The notes under the pieces were generated by a model. The model was not told where the DNA came from. It ran no database searches and saw nothing but the letters and a program-made list of their open reading frames with translations. A program made the position numbers and the translations under genes. This document shows, one piece after another, positions 11,401 to 23,400 of a DNA stretch of 64,000 nt (its first letter is position 1; each line of letters opens with the position of its first letter). The DNA is from Alligator mississippiensis (lineage: Eukaryota; Chordata; Crocodylia; Alligatoridae), in the NCBI RefSeq assembly GCF_030867095.1, contig NC_081826.1, positions 58,930,001 through 58,994,000 of the forward strand. The letters are read 5' to 3'.

Positions 11401-14400
11401 TTGTGGTGTTGAAAATAGTGTACAGGCAGTTCTCAGACTTACAACACAAATGGTTCCTGAAAACTGCGTCTTAAGTCGAAATGTTGCAACTCGGAACCAA
11501 TTTTCTCATAAGAAACAATGTTATAAATAGGGGATTGGTTCTTGAATCAGGGCCCAATACCCTATTTTCACCAAAAATACCCCAGAATTTTGTAATCGAT
11601 CAATTATATGCGAGTAATATAGCTACATTAATATATTATAAATAGCAATTGCATTGATTTGGAAGGACTTCTTTGAGGTGACTTTGCTGGACTTTTTGAA
11701 AGGCTCTTGGTTGGGCTTTTTGAAGGGTTCTTGGCTAGAGGCTTCTCAGGAGTCTTGGCTGCAGGTTTTTCTGGAGTCTTGTCTACTTTTGTAAAGAAAG
11801 TGTCCAAGGAAGTTTGGATAGATGTTCTCCAGAGAGATGAGTGACGCAGCAAACTTGTTTGCTGGTGTGGCATTACGACGTCAGTTTCGACAACGCTTGA
11901 TCAGACCTGGATAGGTTGGACAAGTGGGCAGAAAACAACAGAATGCAGTTCAACAAGGAGAAATGCAAAGTGCTGCACCTAGGGAGGAAAAATGTCCAGC
12001 TCACCTACAGCCTAGGGAATGACCTGCTGGGTGGCACAGAGGTGGAAAGGGATCTTGGAGTCCTAGTGGACTCCAAGATGAACATGAGCCGGCAGTGTGA
12101 CAAAGCCATCAGAAAAGCCAATGGCACTTTATCGTGCATCAGCAGATGCATGACGAATAGGTCCAGGGAGGTGATACTTCCCCTCTATAGGGCGCTGGTC
12201 AGACTGCATTTGGAGTACTGCGTGCAATTCTGGGCGCCACACTTCAAGAAGGATGCGGATAACCTGGAGAGGGTCCAGAGAAGGGCAACTCGTATGGTCA
12301 AGGGCCTGCAGACCAAGCCCTACAAGGAGAGACTAGAGAAACTGGATCTTTTCAGCCTCCGCAAGAGAAGGTTGAGAGGCGACCTTGTGGCTGCCTATAA
12401 GTTCATCACGGGGGCACAGAAGGGAATTGGTGAGGTTTTATTCACCAAGGCGCCCCCGGGGGTTACAAGAAACAATGGCCACAAGCTAGCAGAGAGCAGA
12501 TTTAGATTGGACATTAGGAAGAACTTCTTCACAGTTCGAGTGGCCAAGGTCTGGAACGGGCTCCCAAGGGAGGTGGTGCTCTCCCCTACCCTGGGGGTCT
12601 TCAAGAGGAGGTTAGATGAGTATCTAGTTGGGGTCATCTAGACCCAGCACTCTTTCCTGCTTATGCAGGGGGTCAGACTCGATGATCTATTGAGGTCCCT
12701 TCCAACCCTAACATCTATGAATCTATGATCTGATACAAAGTTGAAGCAGGGTGTCAATTCATAAATGTTGCAAGTGCGAAACGTTGTAAGTCGAGGACTG
12801 CCTATAATGAAGTCATAAGTCCCAAATATGTTCTGTGCTTCATGGGCATTGGAGTTTCCTATTTTCAGTACTTTAAAAAAAACAGTTTTTAAGCTCTGAA
12901 ACTACTGAAAATGAAGTAGAGTTCTTCATAGTGTAACCAGCAGCAGGGTAGAAACACAATACAATTAATAAAACTAAAATGATGTAGTGAATATATGGTA
13001 TTGTCTTTAGTGAGACTTTTGAAGATGTACTGAAATATGTCCCCTCTTATACTGAAAATGCGTGTAGAACACTGTTATCAACAGAAAGTTAAGATATTGC
13101 ACGATCTTACCATTTAGCTGGAAACTTTGTTTTTAATGCAAAAAGGTTGAATAACAGATGTTTCCTTCTGGGACAACAATAAGTAGAAAGTTAAAATACC
13201 TTTTCTTATTTGCATGATGGCTGTTGTCCTGTATGTAGTCTCTGCTTATTAATACAGATTTGTGGTATTAGGTTATGATATGAAGGACAGTAGATATAAG
13301 GTAAATAAATATTTTAAAATCGGGACAGCTTTGTAAAACCAATACACATGGGGGGGGGGGAAGGTTTTTCACCCAGGATTCATTACACTTTTAAAATCAC
13401 AACTCTTAAAATGGTATAGTCTGTTGAAATACCAAGGGTTAGGAATATGCTTTTATTTATTTCAGTGGTTGGCAGCCTTTTAAGGCTGCAGGCTGGATTT
13501 GGGGCAGGCAGCGGATGCTAAGACCCAGGCACAAGACCCAAGATTTGTCCCTGCAGTAGCCTAGGGAGAGCACCCTGTTGCCAAATCCCCATGTCTGTGA
13601 CCAGATTACATGGCTCCACCGGCTGAATCTAGCCTGTGGGCCATATGTTGCCTACAGGGCTGGCCACGGGCTTGGGTGAACCGGGTAGCTGCCTAGGGCC
13701 TGCAAATGAAATAAAATGCAACAAAAAAAATCATTATCTCTGGCAAAGTCGGGGGGGGGGCATCCTAAAAGTTTGCCCAGAGCTGCCAGGAGTCTAGGTA
13801 GGTCCCTGGTTGCCCATGCTTTATCTAGTTTACAAGGAGATGGGCTTTCTTGTGGTTGTTTTTGCAGCTGACCAGGCATATAAATTGAGACCCATTTATT
13901 AAAACACTGTTGTTATACAACAGCTATTCTAGTTTTTGAGCTGGCGTAGTCGAAAGCATATGAGCCAGGAATGGTGCTAACCATTTATTTCTCAGGCTTC
14001 AGAATGGGTTAAAAAAAAAAAAGTTGGCACTGTTGTAGCTCTTTAATCTGACTAGGCTTACTTGGGCAAAGAAAACTGCCTCTAGATAGGAGCCATAACT
14101 CCTTTTTACATAGGCCAATTCCATAGTTTGAAAATGGAGAGCTGTAAAGTTCTTAAAATGCTATAGTTCATTTCTCATAATTACTTATCTTCAGATGAGA
14201 AGTCAAGGAGATGTATCTGTTGTATGGCTAATTGCAATGTGCAGTGGATTGCAAATATCTTCTGCTCTGGGCTTAATTAAGGATTTCATCCTCTTGCTGG
14301 TGGCTTTAGTCATTCAAGCAGTGAATACAGAGCATAGTGCATTTTGCAGAAGCCAGGGAACTGTAGGGTGTTTGTTTTCTTTTAAGGTGTTTCTCCAGGC

Positions 14401-17400
14401 AGAACCTTTGGAAAACGATCTAAAAGTATGCATTGAATACACAATCAATAACTGATCAAAGGGTTTAGAATTTTGATCAAGCAGCACAGAAAAATTTGGA
14501 GCCTCAAGAATGCTAAGAACTTTCAATAGTAGACTTCTGCATCATGTAATACTTGGACCTAGGCTCTGTCTCTGAAAGTATTAAGAGCTGGTACCATTAA
14601 ATTGCCCTCCCCAGCTGGAGTAAAATCAAGCACTACTTCAGTAGAACTTAAGGCTCTCCTCTTCTGTTTATCCCATTGACCATTACGTATAAAACAAACC
14701 TACAAATAGAAGACAGTCTGGTCCTATTCAATATAATGAAAGTCTGTTATCTACTTTATATAGACTTGGTCTACAACCAAAATAATTATTACAGTGTTCT
14801 AATTATTTCTGGTTGGACATTCTTGTTTGCAAAAAGAGCAAAAAGGTTTTAGTATTTGCAAGCCCAGAGGGGCTTGGTACTGTTTATCTGCATAAAGGGA
14901 CTGGCATAGAATGGTCCAGTCAGTCCCTTTTACAACCTTGTTAAAACTGCAGGGAGCACTTCATTGATATAAACACTAAGGAGGAGTGGAACCAGTAAAC
15001 AGCGCTGATATTCACCTTTTGTAATGGAGTAAAGTCAATTAGGTAGCCTTTTCTGTCCTCTCTTGATTCTGGCCATTGTTTAATGATCAAGGCTGTCTGA
15101 GGGGTGGGTGGTTGAATCAGGGCGACTGCCCAGGGCCCTGTGCTTTGTGGGACTCTGTGGACAGTGCTGTACAGACCCTGCCGTGGCCACTGCCTTCCGT
15201 CAGTTCCGCACTCTGGTTGTTTGCCACTATGATTGCTTGCGCCTTACGTGCTGTGTGGCCTGTCGGGTGTGTAGCCCCTCCCCTCGACACGCCTGCCACG
15301 ACTTTGATGTTAAACTATCAAGAGGGGGGTTTCAGTGGAGATATTCCTGGGAGGCCCTCCCGACAGACGGCAGTACTCACAATTGCTTGTCGCGATGTTC
15401 CATGGGGCTCTGCCTCCCCTACACCCCATCCACTCACCAGCTGGGTGGATATCTGTAAAACGGTGATTTTCAGCCCTGTAGGATGGCCCGTGGCCTGCCT
15501 TCCCTAGTCTCTTTGCTTTTCCCGCTTCTCGGGTTTTGTTTTTTTTCTCAGAAGAAATATTCCCCTGAGGAGGAGAGGGCTTCAGAGCTGCCTCCTCTAG
15601 GGGGCTCAAATGCCTCCTCTGCCCTGCTGCCTGCAGGGAACTTAAAGGCTTCCGCTGGCTCCTTTTCAGCGGGGAGCTGGAGGGCTTCCCCTGTTCTGCG
15701 TCCTGCAGGAGGCTCAAAGGTTTCCCCAGGCTGCCTGCCTGCTCTCTCTCCACCCTGGTTCCGGCGGGGCTTTTAAACTTCCCTACAGTGGCCTGTATGG
15801 CTGCCGTGATTGGTCCAACTGTTTCCTGCGCAGGAAACAGCTGATTAAACAGTTGGTGTAATGCTGGTTTGCGCAGCTGTGGCTGCAGTCCCGGCTCCTG
15901 CTCCAGCTGCCCTGCGGGAGGTAAGTTATCCCCGCCGGGGGTCTGTTTCTGGGGTTTGGGGCCTTCGGGGGTTACCTTCTCCCCTTCGGGAGCCTGTGGT
16001 GGTGTCTTGCTGCCACAGCCACCCCTTCTCCCCCCCCCCCCCCATGTCACACTCTAGGCGCTCGCCAACAGCCCCCCTCCCCCCAGGCTATGTCCCAGGC
16101 CCCGCATACCCCTAGGGATGGCTCTGTTAATGATGGACAGTTATCAGAAGAGAGCCCAAGATCTATACCAGCCTTTTTAAGATCCTCCCAAAGGAGGGTC
16201 TCTGTCAGTGGAGGTGGAAGCAGATTTCAAATCAGCAAAGTTTGCATACATTTTTTTCCCTCTTTGAGAGCAGTATTTATACATTGGATAAGAAGGCAAT
16301 AGAATTTTCAGTAGTAAAGTAACCATTCCTGAAACTGCTTGTTCTTTGGCAAATAAATTATAATCCTTAGTCTGATCCTTTTTATCTTGTTAGCAGGTAC
16401 TTAATGTAGATTTTTTTAAACCATGTTTGAAAAGATAATTGGTCATTTGCCATCCATTTTATAAAATGGAACAATAGTACTAGGGGGAAATTCATGTATT
16501 AATAGGGTTCATTAGTCAGGGCTTTGGTTATGATTTTGGTTTGTCAAAGTTCTACCTTCTCTGATAGAGGCTTGTGGCCATTCAGGAAAGGAACAGCAGG
16601 TATGGCGTGTTAAAGAGACTGTACCAAAGATTCTGCAGGTGGAGTAGAATAATAGAAAAGTAGTCTAATCTATTTCTAAAGCTACACAATCAATTCTGTT
16701 GCACAATTGCAAGGTTCATTGCCCCAAAACACCAAAAGCACCTGAACCTGCCACAGGTAAAGCAGGGGAAAAAGAGCTGTTAGTGACCTGCCACTGAAAG
16801 GTTTATTAAAATACACTCAAGAGATCCAAAGAAGAGGACTGCATCCCCCACTACACAAAGTCAGAAACCCTTGCAGTCTGTGCCAGCTTGACAATGCAGT
16901 AAAATTCCTTCTTCATTCCAAATGAGGTGATCAGTCTGACTCTGAATGGAGGGACAAGACCCATCAAGCTGGGAACATCTAGGTTTCAGTCCCAGCAGGA
17001 GCACTGGCACACCCCAGTCAAAATCCCCAGTCTTGGCTGTGGCCAAATCCCAGTGTTTTTGAGGAAGTCAGAAAAACACCCTTATATGTAGCAACAGGAA
17101 GAACAAAAATATATTTCTTGGCCCTATGTGGTAGCCACTGCTCAGAAGCATGGGAAAATACAGATACCTTCCATTTTGCCCCGAAACCTGAGGATAGCAA
17201 GCATAGCTCCACACATCATACCTAACTCAGTGGTTCTCATCCTTTTTTAGACTTAAGGTATCCCCCCATAATTTTTTTTTTAATTGAGCTGCATCTTATT
17301 TTGAAAACCAATTTATTATTTATGACAGTACTTACATCCATGCAGAAGGCCTGGTCAAGGGAGCAGCCATGAAGGGAAGCCAAGCATTGTGGCTATGGCA

Positions 17401-20400
17401 CCCTGGTTAAGAAGTACTGCTCTAACTATAGAGGCAGAACACCCTTTTCCGTATCCCCTCTATCAACTTATCCCAGCTGTTTTAATCTTAAATAAGTAAG
17501 GATATATTGGGGGAAAAGGGAGGGGGTGTTGCTCTACATGTTAAGGAGCATTATATATCTTCTGTAGTAATGATGGGGATAGAAGAAGGGCAGATGGAAG
17601 TCCTATGGGTCAGACTACAAGGGGGAAGGGGTGAAAGGGACTTGGTAGTGGGGGTCTACTACAGACCCCCATGTCAGGAGGGTGAGTTAGACCTAGAATT
17701 CTTGAGGCAGCTCTCAAGGGCAGTACGCTCAAAGGACCTGGTTGTCATAGGCGACCTAAATTACCCTGACGTCTGCTGGGAGGCGCAGTCTGCTAGGTCT
17801 GCCTGTTCACGTAGGTTTCTAATCTGCATGTAGGACCTGCACCTAACACAGGAGGTATGCAGTCCTACTAGGGGAAGTGCCTTACATGACTTGGTGCTGG
17901 CCACAGGGGAGGACTTGGTGGGGGACCTGCCTGTACAAGCTAACCTAGGAGATAGTGACCACCCATTGATGGGATTCACTGTCCAGCAAAAAGTGGGAAA
18001 GATAACTAGTTAGACAGAAGTGCTAGACTTCCGGAAGGCCAACTTCAACGACCTCAGGAGATTAGTTAGAGTGGGACTGAGGGGTAATAACATTGGTGAG
18101 TTGGGGGGTTCAGGAAGGGTGGGAATGCCTCAAGGAACTGATCCTGCAGACACAGAAGGGGTACCATCCCAGTACACACAAAGGGAGGCAGAAGAGCCAA
18201 GAAACCTTCTTGTCTGAGCAGAGAAATCCAGGAGAGCCTGCAGGGGAAAAGAGGCTAATAGGCTGTGGAAGCAGGGGGCAGCCACTAAGGAGGAATATAC
18301 CTGCTTGGCTCGCACTTGCAGGGAAGCAGTGAGGAAGGCCAAAGCAGAAATAGAACTCAGGCTGGCAACTAAGATTAGAGGTAACAAAAAGTCCTTCTTT
18401 AAGTACATAGGGAGCAAGACCAAGGTGCAGGGTAACATAGGGCTGCTACAGGATGGACTAAGGCAACTTGTAACGGATAGGATGGGCAGAGCTGAGCTCT
18501 TAAATGATTTCTTTGCATTGGTGTTCCTGGACATGGATACAAACACACCTCTCAATGAAACTTCAGTCTGGCATGAGAGAGAGACCACTCTACCAATAGT
18601 TAGCGCTGACCTAGTGAAAGGAGTACCTGGAGGGGTTGGACGTATTTAAGTTGGCACACCTTGATGATCTTCCCCCAAGGCTACTAAAGGAATTAGCTGG
18701 TGTCATAGCAAAACCACTGGCACAACTGTTTGAATGCTCATGGCGCTCAGGACAGGTCTCGGAGGACTGGAAAAGGGCCAATATGGCCCCTATTTTCCAG
18801 GAGAGGAATTATAATTACCCAGGTAATTATAGGCTGGTTAGCCTCACTTCTATTCTTGGCAAGACCTTATAAAAAATCATTAAGGATTACATTTGTGGGG
18901 GGGAGAGAGGGGGCAGCAGGTAATACAATGCTAATGGGCAATCAGCATGGATTTATAGCAGGTAGATCCTGCCTGACTAACCTGGTCTCTTTTTATGACC
19001 AGGTCACAAAGTCCTTAAATGCAGGAGTAGAGGTAGATGTTGTTTACTTGGATTTTAAAAAGGCTTTTGACACAGTGTTGCACCCAATTCTTACAAGTAA
19101 ACTAAGTAGCTGTGACTTGGGTTTTTCAGTCGGGTGGGTAAAAAACTGGCTTATGAGATGCACACAGAGAGTGGTGTTGGATGGGTCAGGTTTTACCTGG
19201 AGAGATGTGGGCAGTTATGTCCCCCAAGGCTCTGTCCTTGGACCAGTACTGTTCAATATCTTCATTAGTGATTTGGATGAGGGTGTAAAAAGCTGTGTTC
19301 AGATTCACAGACAACACCAAACTTTGGGGTATAGTAAACACACTAGAGGGTAGTCAGTGGTGTAGGTTGTAGCCGTGTTGGTCTAAGGACCAGGTTCGTA
19401 GGCAGACAAAGTTCTTTGGGTGAATCTGATATCTTTTATTAGACCAACTTAAATAGTTGGAAAACAATTATTAAGCAAGCTTTTGGGTTCAAAAACCCTT
19501 CGTCATGCTAAGGAAGTTTCAGCAGTTGGTGTGTGCTCTTCCTGGATGGAATAAAAAGTAGAGAAGCCAGAGGCTTATAAAAGATATCAGATTCACCCAA
19601 AGAACCTTGTCTGCCAGAGGGTAGTCAGTGAATTCAAGCAGATTTGGATAGACTGGGGAAGTGGGTGGATCAGAATAGGATGCAATTTAACAAAGATAAG
19701 TGCAAAGTGCTGCACCTGCGGGGAGAGAATCACCAATACACCTATAGACCGAGAAGTACAGTTCTAAGTAGCACAGCAGTGGAAAAGGATCTTGGAGTCA
19801 TAGTTGATGCAAAAATGAACATGTCATGACGAGGTAATAAGTAAGGCTAACTTCACTCTTTCTTGCATTAGTAGGTGCATCACGAGCAGGTCTAGGGAGT
19901 TATATTTCCCCTCTATGCGGCATTGGTCAGGCCGCAGCTGGAGTAGTGTCTCGTTTTGGGCACCGCACTTCAAGAGGGATGTGGATAACCTGGAAAAGGT
20001 TCAGAGGAGGGCTACTTGTATGGTTGAGGGCCTGCAGGTAAGATCATATGAAGACGGATTGAGGGACCCGAATCTCTTCTTCCGCAAGAGAAGGCTGAGA
20101 GGTGATCTTGTGGTGGTCTGCAAACTCGTTGGCCGGGGGGGGGGGGTGGGAGTCGGCAGGAAATAGGGGATACTCTGTTTACCAAGGCACCTCTTAGGGT
20201 TATTAGAAACAATGGCCATAAACTGAAGGAGTGCATATTTAGATTGGACATTAGGAAGAAATTCTTCACAGTGAGGGTTGCCAAAATATGGAATGGGCTT
20301 CCAAGGGAGGTAGTGCTTTCCCCTACCTTGGAGGTGTTCAAAAGGAGATTGTTATTGCACCTGCTCAGCATCCAACTAGAAAAGCTAGACATTTTATAAG

Positions 20401-23400
20401 TCAGCAGGACTGGATGGACTCCATCTGAGAGTACTGAAGGAGCTGGCTGTCATCCAGTCATCACAGAACCCCAGGCAAAGCTCTTTCAATTCGTGGCGCA
20501 CAAGAGAGATTTCTGAGGATTGGAAGAGGGCCAACATTGTGCCCATCTTTAAGAAGGGGAAGAGGGAGGATCTGGGCAACTATAGGCCAGTCAGCCTAAT
20601 CTCTATCCCAGGGAAAATCCTGGAGAAGCTCATTAAAGAATCTATGTGCGATACTCTCGTGGAAGGTAAGATTCTGAACGACAGCCAGCATGGCTTTGTC
20701 GCAGGTAGGTCTTGTCTTGCCAATCTTATCTCCTTCTATGACCAGGTCTCTCACCACCTGGACATGGGAGACAAGGTAGACGTTGTATACCTAGACTTCC
20801 AAAAGGCTTTTGATCTAGTATCCTACGATATCCTTCTGGGAAAACTGGAAGATTGTGAGCTCAGCTGCTCAACAGTTCGGGGGTGGGAAACTGGCTGCAG
20901 GGTAGGACCCAGAGAGTTCTCATGAACGGATCTGTATTGTCCTGGCACCAAGTGGTGTCCCTCGGGTCTGTGCTTGAACCGGAGCTTTTCAACATCTTTA
21001 TCTATTATTTGGAGTGAGAAGTTCGCTGGCCAAGTTAGTGGATGACACCAAGTAACGGGGCAGTGCGGCCACGTCAGAAGATAGGTTGCTGATACAGGTG
21101 GACCTGGACAGGCTCTAGAGTTGGGCAGACCGGAACCAGATGAAGTTTAATACTTCCAAGTGTAAGGTGCTCCACTTGGGGGCAAATAACCCTCAACGTG
21201 CATACAGGCTCAGAGGTGACAGCCTGACCTGCACCACGGCTGAAAGGGATCTAGGGGTAATGATTGACCAACATGAGCCATCAGCACGATGCAGTGGCCA
21301 GCTGGGCAAACAACACTGGTGTGCATCAACTGATGCATCTCATGTAAAACTAAGTAAGTGATTCTCCCGCTGTACTCAGCACTGGTGAGACCACAGGTGG
21401 AGTACTGCATCCAGTTCTAGATGCCGCACTACAGTAAGGACATGGAAAAACTTGAGAGGGTCCCGAGAAGAGCCACCGATATGATCAGGGACTTGTAAGG
21501 CAAGCCATACGAGGAAAAGCTGAAGGACCTGGGCCTCTTTAGCCTAAAGAAGAGAAGGTTGAGAGGGGACTTGATAGCAGTTTACGGTTCTATCAGAGGA
21601 CTGCATCAAGAGCTTGGTGAAGAACTGTTCACTAGGGCATCCCTGGGGAAGACCTGGACCAATGGCTATGAACTCCCAGAAGACCGCTTCAGCCTTCCAG
21701 CCCCTAATAATCTATGAATCTAGACAAGCACCTGGCTAGGGTCACTTGACTGTAGCACTCTTTCCTGCCCAGAGCAGGGGTCAGACTCAATGATCTAATA
21801 GGTCCCTTCTGACCCTAGAAATCTATGAACTTAGGTGGACCTTGGCTTCATTCTTCTGCTGAGTGTGGTCCTCTCTAATATGTATACCTTCTTGGACTGC
21901 AGCGCTTTTGTGATCTCCCAGCAGTTCATGTTATGGAGGGTTCCTTAACTGTTGCTCTTTATAGTGCTCTCCAGCTACTCCTGGATCAGCCCTGACTAGT
22001 GCTTATTAGACATTTTGAAAGCCCCCCTGTGATGGAGATTCCATAACATCTTATAAATGGCAGAAAAATCTGTCTCCCAAATATGTTTAAGGATGTGGGC
22101 TTTGATATGTGCCTTTAATCTCATCATTGACCACTCTTACTGACTTTCAAAGTAGAAATATTTTTTCTTTTCTGGCATTGAATCCAAATTCTTTCCAAAG
22201 GGCATTTTGATTTAATTTTTTTCTTACTTTTTCATATTATCAGGATAACTAATTTCTTAGCTGAATCATTGGAGCTGCTGTTTCTAGCAGCCTTTGTCAC
22301 AACCTGAAGTTCTCTCTTTTAACCAAAGCAATCTTAGACCTAACTAAGGATTACCCTGAATTTGCCCTAAATTCACAGCTTCAAAATCAGGAGTAAGGCA
22401 GTCTGCCAAAATGGTTCACAGGAAAATGTCCTGGAGTCAGAAGTTTACTTACTAGGCTTATTGACTGAGATCTGAATTAAGAACTGCAAGATATGAGTCA
22501 ATCAGAAGTATTATCATATTTTTCTTTGCATACAATATACCCCCAAATATGATACACACCTTGTTTTTGTAAGGCAGAATGAAGAAAAAATATTTTCCCA
22601 GAGTTATGGCTGAGTGTAACAGGGACAGCCTAATCTTCAGATTTCTCGTCCTTTTCTTGCTTAACTACAACTGAATCCCGACCTGCTGCTGAAGACTGGT
22701 CTACATGGGTAGATCTATAATTTAAAAAAAAGCTAAGGATCCTGTGGTAAACAGCTAAATGTTTTGAGCTGAAATAGAGCAGACAGCAAATTTTTCCTAA
22801 GAAAGGTTGGCAAGGTTCTTTGGGTAGATGTGATATCTTTTATTAAACCAACTGAGTAGTTGGAACAGAGTTTTTTGTAAGCGTTTGGGTACAAATAACC
22901 TTCTTGAGGCATAGGAAGATTGCTGTTCTGAGATCTCCAAGGGATGAAAAAAACTAAGTGTGACAGGATGTCATTGAGAATGTAAATAGGTGGAAATTAG
23001 GAAAACAGTGGGTAGGGAAGAAGGAGAGTGGAGGAGTAGGGAATGAGGCAGCAAAATGAGGATGAAGAAATACCAGAGGTAAAAGGGAGACTGCTGCTGC
23101 TGAGCTCTCCAAGGTAGAAAAGAGATGAGACAGTCTTGTGAAAAACTAAATAGCTGGAAATTAGGGAAACAAAGAATAGAGAAGGAGGGAAGGGGAGGGG
23201 GGTGGGAAAGCAAATAGTAAGTTCAGACAGGTATCTGGTGAATCAGATGTCAGGCAGGTTGTAATGTGTCATAAATCCAATGTCTATATTGAGTCCAGAC
23301 AAGGTTCTTTGGGTAAATCTGTTATCTTTTATTAGACCAACTCAAATAATTGGAAAATTTCTTCTTTGCAAGCTTTTGGGCACTAACACCCTTCATCAGG

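Larger units (their letters stand above)
11423..12804. mobile_element. Tigger/pogo-like DNA transposon split by a CR1
   Basis: Left end CAGGCAGTTCTCAGACTTAC; right end (reversed) TAGGCAGTCCTCGACTTACA. Both are flanked by TA (11421-11422 and 12805-12806). The CR1 at about 11890-12728 lies inside. A - strand frame at 11628-11873 may be the transposase tail. With the CR1 removed the element is about 540 bp, so it is internally deleted or non-autonomous. Confidence 0.7.
17495..20392 (+). mobile_element. CR1 LINE copy 1, long but decayed
   Basis: Runs from the endonuclease domain to near the ORF2 end. The endonuclease is visible at about 17507-17833 ([23 protein letters not shown]), then reverse transcriptase with [33 protein letters not shown] and [20 protein letters not shown] (about 18940-19280). 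The catalytic FADD-type box is shifted and altered near 19300. There are many stops and frameshifts. A Penelope-like insert interrupts it at 19360-19615. It ends without a CR1 3' tail where copy 2 begins. Confidence 0.9.

Noticed and set aside
11916-12641. Host reverse-transcriptase-like gene
   Set aside because: It is a 5'-truncated CR1 with the family 3' terminal repeat, not a domesticated gene.
14195-14455. 86-codon + strand ORF with hydrophobic stretch
   Set aside because: No homology recognised, no splice or promoter context, and length within chance for this intron.
19360-19615. Palindromic DNA transposon (foldback) inside the CR1
   Set aside because: The 15-bp target duplication and the match to the GIY-YIG-bearing copy at 23291 favour a Penelope-like element.
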